Assembly: GCA_009760855.2 (NCBI GenBank)
Contig: WPIO01000002.1
Span: 6,769,001-6,833,000 of the forward strand
DNA from: Cristatella mucedo
Lineage: Eukaryota; Bryozoa; Phylactolaemata; Cristatellidae
DNA length: 64,000 bases
Reading direction: 5' to 3'
Position numbers and translations under genes: made by a program. Shown here one piece after another: positions 34,809-47,300 of the stretch. Numbering within the stretch: the first letter of the stretch is position 1; the number at the start of each line of letters is the position of its first letter. Under the pieces are notes generated by a model that was given only the letters and a program-made list of their open reading frames with translations, did not search any database and was not told the origin of the DNA.

Positions 34809-37800
34809 CTAACGAAAGGTAACGCCCACTTTTAACAGAAGTCAATTGCACTTTCATTTTATTGGGTGCAGCAGTGACAATAAGATCAAGCAAAGAGCAA
34901 AACACTACATCTGCAGTGCGATACAAAAATCTGCTGCTTCAGTATGATCTGAAAAGCAAATCCTGCAAGATACGGCACTTGCAACGCCTAGAAAAAATGA
35001 GATCTGTGGGAGCCACAAATGATGCAATATTTCAGAAACATGCAAAAACGTGAACGACCAGGTGGCTTGTGACGGGTTTCACTTAAGAAATTTACGTCTA
35101 GAAATGGAGTGCGAATTGTGCTCCGGCACCAAAGCTGTGCTACACTTGATAAGTATATAGCCGAACTGATGCAGCAGTTTAACTGACATGCACCCTCAGG
35201 TCCTCCCAGATCAGTGAACTGCCCATCATATTCTTTTGCTTTTTTATTTTTATTTTTCAGATCCAATACAGAAGGCTTACTACTTAGGTCTCTTCTTTTC
35301 TCTGCCGGAAGTAGCACACTCCTTTGCAACAACTGTCAGGCTACTCACGTTCATCAGATCCTTCTGACTTAACTAAATTTCCGACTTTTGCTTCGTTACG
35401 GACGATAAAGATCGATTACCTATACCAACCGCATATATTTATTTATTTTATTTACCGCTTGTGCACACCAAGCAGCTTAGGTTACCTAAGTTAGTCTAAA
35501 GAATTCCCTTCAGGATCAATACCAATTAGTCCTAAATGCTTAGAGAAGTTACTAATGAGTATACACTAGCCAAAAACACACAGTATAATGATAACATGAG
35601 ATACATGCCAGATCAGTTTAACTCCACACAAAAAATGTTTTGACCTAGTGGCTAAGCTGGTCGCCCAGAACAAAGATCAAAGTCCTCTAGACCCTATTGG
35701 TACTGCCTTGTTTCTACGATCCATAGATCTGCTTCTGCCATGCATAACTGTCATCATAAATATGTCATTAGCCTCAGGTCATGTCCCAGCACCTTTCAAA
35801 AAGGCTGTAGTCAGGCCACTACTCAAGAAAGCAAGGCTAGACCAAAACAAGTGAAGGCTGCACTCATGTATTGAAACTTCAAACCTTGCTAGCTATAATA
35901 ATAGTAATGCACTTGATAAAGCCCTCTCAGAGAACTCAATCTCCTTCAATATTCCTTTGACTTCAGCCAATCTATCAGATCTACTGCACTACCAGGCTGT
36001 GTATCGTATCACGTGCTCTTCGGAATGTAATCGTTTACCTACACCTCGTACGAACCTCAAATCCTTTGGAGACAGTGCCTTTAGATCGAATGCTTCGAAA
36101 GCCTGGAACTCACTTCCGACTAACCTCCGCAGCTTACTCTTGGTGCTGTTCTGATGGCTACTTGCCATTTGCCAATAAACTACCAATGCAAGGTGAACTC
36201 GTGATAACAAAGCAATTATACTTCTGATCAATTGTGGCACATAGCAAGTTTATGACGAGGAGTAAATGTCGAGCTATGCATATAAACCCAAGGAAGATAT
36301 GCCAATGAAGTGCTCGAGTAGAGATGAAGAAGTCAAGCAACTTCATGCTCAACCGGTCGCTTCGGTAGCCCTGCAGTTCTTGCCCACACTGATATTTTAT
36401 TCACACATTGCACGGCACATATATACACAGTTGCAACCTACACGCAGACTATGCCATGCACGGGTACAACAGATAAGCTGCAACACTACGTTACCGTCTC
36501 ACCTTCGGGGTTCAGTTTTGTTGCAAGCTCTGCTGAAATGACTTGTCCAGCAGTCAAACATGGCTGTGACGGCACGTCAGCCAACTGCAGTCCCTCTGCA
36601 GCTGATGCACCAGCAGTAGCAGCAAGCGACCACCCAGGCAATTCAGTGCCGCCAACAGATGCTATGCCTCCTGCTTTGGCGCAAGCAACAATTGTAGGAA
36701 GGTGAGCAGTTGGTAGGTGTCCTACGACAAAAGTCAGGTCTAGATATCATTGCAAAGGATCAACCTGACGATAGATACTATGTCATCTCCTGATAGCATT
36801 CAAAAAGAATCTAAAAACCAGACAGCTCCTAATACCCATTGCTATGTCTACCCGAATCGTCCTTTGTGTGCTCGTGTATGCTGAAATTTCGTACATTATA
36901 ACTAACCAAATGACATGCTTCCTTTTTGGCACTGATTTAATGCCTAAGCATTGGCTCTCTTGGGTATATGCATGTTTTATTAATGCTATTGCGATAAGTA
37001 AAAGCTAAATGCTGGTTGCAGACCCTATCATGATGTTCAAGCATGTATTCCAAGTGTTGTGTTTTACTGCCATGCAAGCCAAGTCCAGATTTCGATCTCT
37101 GCTTACTTTCTGCGCGTTTGTGCTGAGACAGCATTTTCTTATTATAGCTTTGTGTGCTGGCAACTTAGCCAAAATACTGATGTTACAGCTCTGACCACGT
37201 GCTTCACAGAAGCACTGCGAGCTGACTCCTTACTTATGTTACATATAACCCTCTATTTTCTTAAACATATCAGCCTAGGCTTACCTAGCCATTGACCACA
37301 CTGGTGTTGTTTACCTACAACCAAAAAAGTAACACGTATCAGGTGTCGGATGCAAACCTCATGACATTGACCAGATACACATCAAATCTCGTCTGCCACC
37401 AGGTACTTTCCTTTTTTCACGTGACTTGTCGACTAAGCTTCAAGTCAATGAGGGCTGGACAGGCCTAACCGTAACCTGTACAGGTCTAGCTTCATTAGTT
37501 CACCTGTACAGGTTCAGATGGAGACAAGCTGGTAGACAATGCTACTTGTCGATCGGCACCAAATGATCCGGAAAATGCCAATTTCTGCCACCACACATAT
37601 GTTATCAACATTAAAATGCCAAGACTTCTATAATAGAATATGCTAGATTAACAACGTTATCGGCTAGCGAATTTTTTACAGCTTAGCATACCTGAAATAC
37701 TTCGTGGTGCACTCGTTCGCTGTTTCTCATCATGCACAGCAAAGATGTCAGCTAGGAGATCTTCCGATGTCTTGTGATCATCACCGACAGTCGCAAGCTG

Positions 37801-38359
37801 CTTCTGTATAACCTCACGGACAAGATCATGTGGGTAGTCCATCAGCAGCACGATGCGAACCTTTGGGGAGTCCATGCGTGCACGTAGCTCTCGCGGATCC
37901 ACAAGAAAGCTGGTCCTCTGTAAGCTGGGGTTGCTTGGTGAGCCTGCTGCCTGAGTAAGATTGCAAATAAAAAGGCAATTGTCACGAGAGAAGTCTCGCA
38001 GAAAAAAGCCCACGATAAAACTTCTGGACAATATTCAGCATGGCCCAAGCATAAAGTGTGCATGCAAAGCCTTGTCATTAGCAGACCACAGTTTGAGCTA
38101 ATTAGCAGTTCACTGAGTATCTTTGCAAGTTTTTGGAAAGTTTTTGCACGTACCTTACCATAAGGGCCTACCTAAATTACCATGCAGTTCATAAAGGAGA
38201 ATATTCCTATATAGCCGTGTTAGTAGGCCTTCATACCCACCATTTTCCCTGCCAGACAGGCAGACAGTAAATCTGTACAGGATATTGCTCAGTGTCAGAG
38301 CCAGGATTTTTATCTTGGGGTAAGACCAGTAAAATTGTATATTATTAATTATAATATAA

Positions 38360-38390
<31 letters not shown>

Positions 38391-41300
38391 AATATATATA
38401 TATATATGCAGTCATCCCAAAGGTATATGTATATAGATACCATATATATGTGTGTGTGTGTGTGTGTGCGTGCATGTGTGTGGTGTGTGAGTGTGTGCGT
38501 GCGTGCGTGCCTGCATGGTGTACATGCAAAGCTATCCAAAAGGTTCGACAGGTTAGGCCCTCAGTTGCACTGATATGGATTTGATTGTTGCTAATTCCAT
38601 ATAAAAGTAAGTAACTGCACTACACTATTACGAAATTGAAAAAATAACAATGCAATCTCGACTTAGGCTGCAGTCTGCAAAGTTTTGACTCGTGAGTACA
38701 AATGAGTCAATAGCTCCAAAGTAGGCAGATAGGGAGGCATCGCCACGTGGGGTGACTATTCACTTCCTTGAAGCCAGCCTAGCAGGACGAACCTCTGGTT
38801 GGCCAATTTCGTCACTGATGATGCAATGGCTAATGATGAGCTAGGGTACCCAGGGGTCTTCTTGACCTGCTGGAGCCTTTCGGGGCCATATTGAGGCTTG
38901 GTATGCAACTAGAGCATGCTTCGATTTACCCAGCTTGTACAGATACAGTGGTGGTTAGACTTTGCTCCACAGAGATGACAAATCAAACAGAGAAATCATC
39001 TAAGAAGGTATTGTTAGGAATATTATCAAGAAACATCTGGAGTATGGTAGTACAGAAAACTGCCTTCTGTGGTCACCCCATATTAGCTTCGATTAGCCTT
39101 GATTAGCCGAGTAAGTACGGGCTCGTGAAACGCATGGCTCTTAAGGACAGGTTTGCTATTCACTGCAGGGATCTCTGCCAAGGTATCAGACCGGTCATGA
39201 GCAGAAATACCACGAGCAGATGGCTTAATAAACAAAGATTGAAAGCATGGGTGGCCAAGTGCCAGCCATTGTTGACGGTACATCAAAAAAGCAAGGCTGG
39301 ATTTTTTTTGCAGATACCAGCTCTGAGCAGCAGCTCAGTGGAGCTGAATTCTGTTGACCAATGAGTCCAAATCCGACCACTTTCTCTGGGATTATTGAGG
39401 AAGTGTGCTAGCTGGTGAATGAGAAAAGCAGACGTTGGTGGTTTGTCTAAAACGACCGTGAAATTTGGTGGTGGAAGTGGAATGATTTGGGGTTGCTCCT
39501 CAACTAGCGTTATTGGGCATCTGCACAGAATACATGGAATCATTCATCCGAATCCGTACATGGTGGTTTTGAAGTTAATTGTGAATGTTAACTCATCTAG
39601 AAACGTGCTGGAAGTCGGCTGAGTCACTGCTGCGCCGAGTCGAATTTTAAATATCATGTTCACTCTGCTAGCTTTTGATTTTATCAAATAAATTACCCGT
39701 AATTATGTGTTTGTTAGGTTTGGTGCACAATAAAAAAACTGCTACGAAGTTAGTGCTAGACCTTGTGCGTTTTGATTGAAATAATGTGCTTGTACCCAAC
39801 AGTGTACATACAGGGTCTCTATACAGTTGCAGTACCACGAATACGTAAGCATGCAGTGCAGTGGTAGTCAACTTCTGCAAAGCCGATGTTAGCAAGCTGG
39901 GGGGGGGGGGGTAAAGTCTGAAATAAGGTCCACACAAAATGCAAATTTTTTTAAAATTCGCGTATTAAAGAGAAACTAGTTTTAAATGCATGCTCAAATT
40001 TTGGTGGTTGTAAGATGACTGGAACATGGTCAATAAAATTATTTTGTAAGACCTATTTAAACCGGAAGTCGTACATCGAGCTCAACAAAATAATTTTCTT
40101 TGACAAATAACTGAGCCGGAACTGCGGTTTTCTGGCGAACTCTGCGAATATAAGCTACTCAGCCCTAAACGGACCCTCAAAAAATAACTTTAGAGAATGA
40201 TAAAACGTAAAAATTTCCCGGAAATGACACGCCCCTCGAGATCACACGTCCAACTGGTAGTATAACAATATCATAAAAGAGTAAACCCCCTATCGGCAGG
40301 GTGCCTAGTCCTGCCTCTGCTTACCCGCCCCGCCCATAGCAACTGGCGGTAAACGGCATTCCAAGGCCCACTCTTTATTTACTTGGCAGAAACCTGTTTA
40401 CATTGGTATGTTTACATCGGATCACAAACCGGAAGTGTCTGCCATTCGGCCAGTAGACGAACATTAGGGATAATGTATTGAAAATTTGCTGCTGCCGCGG
40501 CCGCCGTAACTAAGGAGTCCATTATCACGGCACCGCATGAATCCTGGGACAGCTGATCCAGTTCCTGTAGCCGCCAAAACGCACGAGGCGACGGCCGGGA
40601 GTGGTCCTTCGTTCGGCGGCCGGTCAGCGTGGTTATTTGGATGGAACTAGTGCGTCGTTTACTGGAAGCCAATGTGAAAATGTTGATTCATTTCTGTTCA
40701 AGGAAAATTTAGGTGATTTCAAGCTCTCATTTATGTCGTTACTAGTTAGATATTTGTATTGGCGAATGCCGGTGAGCCGCCCGGCTGTAGCCTGGGTTGC
40801 CGGCCTGAGGTATGAGACCTATCGCAGATATGATCTGCTTAGGCTGTGTAAGGATCTTGTTAGGTTGACCTATTCCTAAGATTCATATTTATCTATTTAT
40901 TGAATATGTTGAATGTTCGTGCGATGATAGCGTTTCCTAGTGCTGCCTCTTGGTTGTAGCTTGGAGTTCTCAAGTTTATCTGCAAACGACAGTCCAATGC
41001 CTGCTGTCATTTATGTCATATCTCCTAAAATAATGATCCGATAATCTTTAACTTTGGAATATATGATTGACTGTAGGTACATAATCATTCCAGTCTTCTC
41101 GCATGCATATTGGACCTCAGTAGATAGACTTGTTTTGGTCAAAACTGGCAGAGTTTGTCCTGCTGAGCCTTTGTCATCCTTTCACTCACATGGCTTAAAA
41201 ATGTCACAGGTAGGCTACTTGTGACCCAATCAACGTGAAATTCGAAGAACATGCTCCTAAGTATTTGTTTCGATGTTGTATGGCGACAAATATAGTAACA

Positions 41301-44300
41301 CTTGTTATTCCATGTCATCTACATGCTTTGGCACCTCTGGCTTCTCTGAGTGCTGTCACAGCAGTAGTACATGGTACTTGGTAAATTGTACAACTTGGTT
41401 GATATTGGGCCGATCTGTATGAAACTTGGAATATAGGTGGAGCCGACCTGTCTTGACGCTCACCCCCTGTGCATCTATGCATGATGTGTGTGTATGCATA
41501 TAATGTGCCTGTGACAATGTGTCCGTGTGCTGTGTTCGTGATGACAGTCGACAGTTTAAGATGTCCAATTTTTTTTAAAACTTTTTTGTGGGCGGTGAGT
41601 CTCCAGTCAATTGTCTTGCATTTTTTAAGCGGTTTGCCATATTTCTACAGTTACGTTTTCATCATCGAAAAAATTTGGAGCTGATTTTACCAGCAGTGCT
41701 ATACGTGACCTTGGACTTTTAAAGGTCATGAGAAGGTCAAAACAGCAGCTATTGTACATCAAATGATAGCTAATGCTACCAGTGTTCTTCGTGCCAATTT
41801 TCATGCCAATCAGTTTACTGGTCTTCGTACAATATTTTATAAACATGCTTTTGGAGGGACAACTCCCCTATTGGCGGCCATTTTGGGTAATAACTCCCAA
41901 TACTGGCGGACTTACCCCCTTAGTACCTAGCACCAATACAAATGCGCAAGTGTGCTTCATAATAATGACTTTCTATGCGCGATACACCAGGGTCATGTAA
42001 ATGCTGCATACAAAATTCATTTGCTCAATCGAAAAGCAAGCACAGTGATCTAGTAAGGTACCTAAAGGCTAAAAACTGCATATTATGTAAGTTTTTGGGA
42101 TTCTGCTGTCGTGGTCTCTCGCTTAGGCAAAGCAGCCCGATAGGAGTTTTGGAAGGTTTAGTGTTGCCTTTTTATAGTATCTTCGAAACAAGGTCATTGT
42201 TCCATTCGATGATTATGATCTAAATGTGATACCTGTCAAGCTGTTTTGCACTTTTCATGCATTCAATCAGACTGTGCCAATAGTTGGTTTGGTGGTTTTA
42301 ATTATTTTGGCTCTTTGTGGATGCAATCCATCGAGTCAGTTTGTTATTACAAAACCTCAGCCATTCGTACAAAAGCAACTATTATATATAACTTTAACGT
42401 AAATAATGGCCTAGTTGCACTTGGCTCGTGCAAACTTACCAAAGAATTGTTGGTTTTTGCAAAGAGTGAGACAGTATTGTGCACTAATAAAATGAGCCTT
42501 CTACATGTTTGTTTTGCCAGAGCTCCACTTGCTAAGCAGAACTGTAGAAGCATGATCATCGTGCAACTGCTGCTGCGACCCGACTAGTGCCTACAATCCA
42601 ACACTGAGGATTAGGCTAGCAATACCTTATGTACGAGAGCATGCCAGGCCGCACACAGAAAAAGCAAAAATTGCGATTTTTACATTAGAAGACAACCACC
42701 GAAGACAACGATCAAAACTGATCACCGTCCTTTACATACAACTAATTATTTAAGAAAAAACATCCCCAGCCGAAATAATGCTCACGTTGTGCTGCAGAAT
42801 GAATTCTCTTCCTTTGACTTGTTCCACGAACGGGCACGATGGGAACCGTCTAGCATGCTCCACCCACGGGTCCTCGCAGTGTGGCCACTCTGTCACTGTG
42901 CCATCACAATAGAAGCACTGGACAGCAGCGCCAGGGCCTGCAAAAGTGAAACCAACAGGTGCTCTAGCTGCATGCAAGCCAGCTGTCGAGTGCAGAGATA
43001 ACGAAAGCACCGTGAAGGCAGGCATCTTGACTGGTGTCCACAATTAGCATGCTCCATGGCTTATGCTAGATTAAGCTTAGCTTTTTTTTACCACCTGCAA
43101 GCGGGGCTCGTTATTGATTGCTGCACAGGATAAGATCTCGGCATTTATACTGTGTGCTTACTTTGAGGCCAAGCCCTCCACATCATGTTTTAGGTCACAG
43201 CAAGGAGTTTCACGAGAAGAGAGAGGTGCATCGGCAAGCAGCAAAGCTGTTGCCCAGAGAAAGCTGGCGATGCAATGAGTTCAAAACGTTTAGCTGGGAT
43301 CACACTGCAGTGAAGGGGATCGCTCTACTCAATGGCAATGCAAGGCTTGCAAGACAGTAAGCTGTTCTCGATCGGTCAAACTGGTGGTCGTCCTTGTTGG
43401 GCCAACTGGGTGTCATACCACCATTCTTCTCAGGCTGGTGGGGTGGCTTACCCAAGTTACCAGAAACGATGGCCAATTCAAAAGCGACTCGTGCCTTTGT
43501 GGTCCATGGTATGTGGGGTAATCCAATTTGACCTGTGGTGATGCCAACCATGAGCTAGGCCAGTGGTTCTCAATCTTCCTAATGCCACAACCCTTCAGTT
43601 CGTCATATTGTGGCGACCCCAACCATAAAATTAGTGTGTGGGAAATAAGGAAATGCATGTTTTCCGATGGTTTTAGGCGACCCTGTGAAAGGGTTGGTCG
43701 ACCCCCAAAGGGGTCGCGACCCACGGGCTGATAATTGCTGAGCTAGGCATTGCTCTGTGAGGCCAGGGGGCAACAATTTTTGGGGACCTACACTGGCTCC
43801 TAGTCAAGCAACTTCAACTTCAAGGTTCTGTCACTCATTTTTAGGTTCCTTCATTCTTTGGCTCCAGCCTACCTATCAGATCTACTGCTCCCCTAGGCAA
43901 AGCATCGTACCACTCGCTTTTTGGAATGTAATCATTAAGCTATACCTCGCCCGAACCTCAAATCCTTTGGAGACCTTGCCTTTAGTTAATATGCTCCCAA
44001 AGCCTGAAACTCACTTATGACTTGTATCACGACATCCACTGACTTAACCACATTTAAAAAGACTAAAACGCATCTAATTATTACAGCATTCAGTGGGTCC
44101 ATGTGATTCGTCCTTTATGCACTTGTATGTGCTGAAACTGTGCAGCTGCCACTAACCATATTTGCATGCTGGCCCTGTGCAGGTCACCGCTAAGCTTGTT
44201 GTCATTAAGCAAGCTATCACTAACCATTCGATCGTGCTTCCCTTGCAGTAAATGTAAAGTGCCTGGAATTCTCTGAGATTGTTATTTCAAATGTATTATT

Positions 44301-47300
44301 ATTATTATTATTATTACAAACCATGTGTCTGTCTGCCCATCCATAAGGAACACAGGAGATACCGGACATCTAATACTCTACATTCACATACTTTGAGAGT
44401 AGTGACAAGAAATTTTTGACTGACCAGGTGTGCTCCACTTCAGCAGTGCTCGACTGTGTCTCCAGTTGAGCACTGCTAAAAAATTGCTGGCTTTGTGAAC
44501 AGTCTTCGCGAGCATGCACAGCTATTTTGCTATAGCAATAGCGTGCCACCTCATCGAGTTTTCTGAGACTTGGTTTTATCATAAGGCTTCTGCAGCATCA
44601 TTATCTTAGTGGGTGGTTTGCTATAAACCACAAGTGCGACTCGGCTCTAACCACTAGCCCTGCAAGGCAAAATGCAAGACGGCAGGTGACTATTCACTGA
44701 AGCGGACAGTGGGCACCAAACGGTCAAGCTGACTGGTCTATAGTAATATTATTAATTATAGATTTGTACAGAGAACTCAAGTGAACTTACTCTTTCTAGG
44801 TACTTTACAGATACTGTAAAGAAACCACGATCTAATGAATAATGGTAACCTCTAACAAGCAGAATATGGTTAGAGGTAACACGAACATTGTCAGCATGCA
44901 AATATGGTTAGAGGTAGTATGCAGAATGTCAGCTCCCATATGCACACAAAGGTCGAATCATATGGACCTACTTAATGCTGTGATAAATAGATGTATTTTA
45001 GCTTAATTTTAAATGTCAGGTCAGGGGATGTCATGACGTCAATCGGGAGTAAGTTTCAGGTTATGGGAGCATACTAACCATAGACAGGGTCTCCTAAGGA
45101 TTTAAGGTTCGTCCAAAGTGAACGATTTGAGTCAGATAAGCAGGTGGTACGATGCCTAGCCTGGTGGGGAGTAGTTCTGATAGGTAGGCTGGGGTAAGAG
45201 AATAAATCATATTAATTAAATATATTAACTCGTTTGTATAGCACCATGAGAAAACCGAATCTATTCAAGAACTTTACATATGCCACGGGCTCGAGCCCGA
45301 GACCTCGGTCATCAAATAGATTCACCTTGACCTTGGTTCGGCGAAAAGTGGTGTGATAAGGTAACTTCGGAGTCACGACAGACAAGCCTTGCTTCACTTT
45401 TCACTGAATGCCCCTCTTTGCACATGCCGGTAGGCCAGCAAGCAGTGAGTTACAGAAGTCGAGATGGGATGTCAACAATGCATGGCTTAATTTAGATGTA
45501 GTATCACTGTCTAAGTAGGCCCGAATCTGAGCAAACTTACACAGTGAAAGTAGGTAGACTTGACTGTGAAGCTTACGTGGTATTCTAGTGAGAGGTCACT
45601 TCTGCTATGATGAGAGGTACGATTTCCAATTTCTGAGTCACGATTGTTTGGCCCATAATCAGTAGGCTGGTTTTATCTTCGTTCAATTTGAGAAAGTGTC
45701 CTGCCATTCATAGTACGGATGTCAGCAATACATGCAGCAAGAGAGTTGAGAAAATATGACATGGCAGAGGGCTGAGAGGGATCAAAGCATTGATACAGCT
45801 GTGTGTCATCAGAATACAAGTGAACGCCTTCACTGTGCTGGGCGATTACATCGGCAAGAAGGAAAATATAAATTTTTTAAAGAAGCAGACCAAGCATAGA
45901 GACCTGATGAACCCCATACTTTAGTGGATCCGCAGATGATCTTTGCTAGTAGATCAATACATATGGCTGTTCATGCATACTAGGCATTCAATAGCATGTG
46001 CTCTTCTTAAGCACTTGCCAAGAACATAGTGCAGCTTTTCACCTTAGCCTGCAACAGCAGGGCTATTGCAGGCTAAGTAAGCTATATGGAATTATTGCTG
46101 AAACCCAAACAGCTTGTCTTCTCAGCAGCAACAGCAGCTCAGCAGCTGGGAAGATGGGACTTATGGGCACATTACTGGGATCAAATAATTCCACGAATTA
46201 GCCAGGTCAAGTCAAGAGCAAGCCAGAAACTTCTTCATAATACAAGATCTACCGTAAATTCGATCTTTACCCTACTAATTTCCAGTCAATTTTTGCTTAA
46301 TTTGAATAGATTGTGGTAGATTTCGGTAATTTGCTGCAGTAGCCAGCCAGATACCGAATAGCCTACAAAATGCTGCCAGTGAGGCACTGCGTTTGCCAGA
46401 GTAGCCCATCTAAGGCCATCACTAACTTGTTGTCCGTGACCGCATGACTGGGAACTATTTCCTTATGAGATACACATACTTGCTGTTGCCTTGTATAAGT
46501 AACAAAATAAAGATATCCTTACATCCACGTCTAGTACCTGAATCCTTCCCAAGGCTGAGAGGCCACTTGCTAAGGAGTCGACATTTGACATGGAAAACTA
46601 TTCAGGGTCTGATCTGTAACCCTGCTCACATTATATATAAATTTAAGACAAAGCAGCCTCAGGATGCAGACCGGTTAAAACTTAGTAAGTCAGTTCCAGC
46701 GGTTACATTTTAAAGCTAATCGTTTCACAGAGCCCACGTTGCCATGAGTACACATTAATTGCCATAACAAGAACACTAACCTAGCAAGTCACTTTACTAA
46801 TTCAGCTATATCCCCTGGCAGCGTCAGATATGAGTAGTCAGGTATTTCTTTTTAAGTGCACAACATCATATAATAATAATAATAATAATGCACTTGATAA
46901 AGCGCCTTCAGATAACTCAATCTCTCTCTAGGCGCTTTACACTTGCTGCAAAGGGAAATGCAATTGAATGGTGAGTAATATCATGCTTGATAAACAAACA
47001 AAATGAATAACATGGTTAGGGGTGACATGCACAGGGTCAGCATGCAAATGTGGTTAGTGGCAGCATGCACAGTGGCAGCACGGATAGGTACACGAAGGAC
47101 GAATCACAGGGACCCACTAAATGCTTTCCTAAATAGGCGCGTCTTTAAGTTCTTTTTAAATGTGGTCAGGTCAGGGGATGTTCTGACGCAGGTCGGGAGA
47201 GAGTTCCAGGCTTTGGGAGCATATGAACTAAATGCACGGTCTCCAAAGGATTTAAGGCTTGTGCGAGGTATTTGTAGAGTGTTGGATTCCGAAAAGCAGA

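Larger units (their letters stand above)
34809..36502 (-). other. IAP intron 7 (1.7 kb)
   Basis: This last intron contains a plus-strand fragment of a second L2-like family (about 35.15-35.23 kb) and a mosaic of L2 pieces (35.64-36.15 kb). The rest shows no feature. Confidence 0.72.
37951..42785 (-). other. IAP intron 5 (4.8 kb)
   Basis: This intron separates BIR3 from the UBA. It contains a one-ended fragment of the AGGGGC TIR family near 38.29 kb, CA/TA/TG microsatellites (38.35-38.51 kb) and a broken Tc1/mariner transposase (about 38.93-39.63 kb). I see no recognisable feature in 39.63-42.78 kb, apart from a poly-G run near 39.90 kb. Confidence 0.78.

Noticed and set aside
36451-36705. 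Plus-strand exon ending in a GTGAGC donor
   Set aside because: The minus-strand reading fits the IAP gene in phase at both ends; the plus-strand frame has no partner exon. Not fully excluded.
39283-39543. Minus-strand 86-codon frame
   Set aside because: It is antisense to the Tc1/mariner transposase relic.
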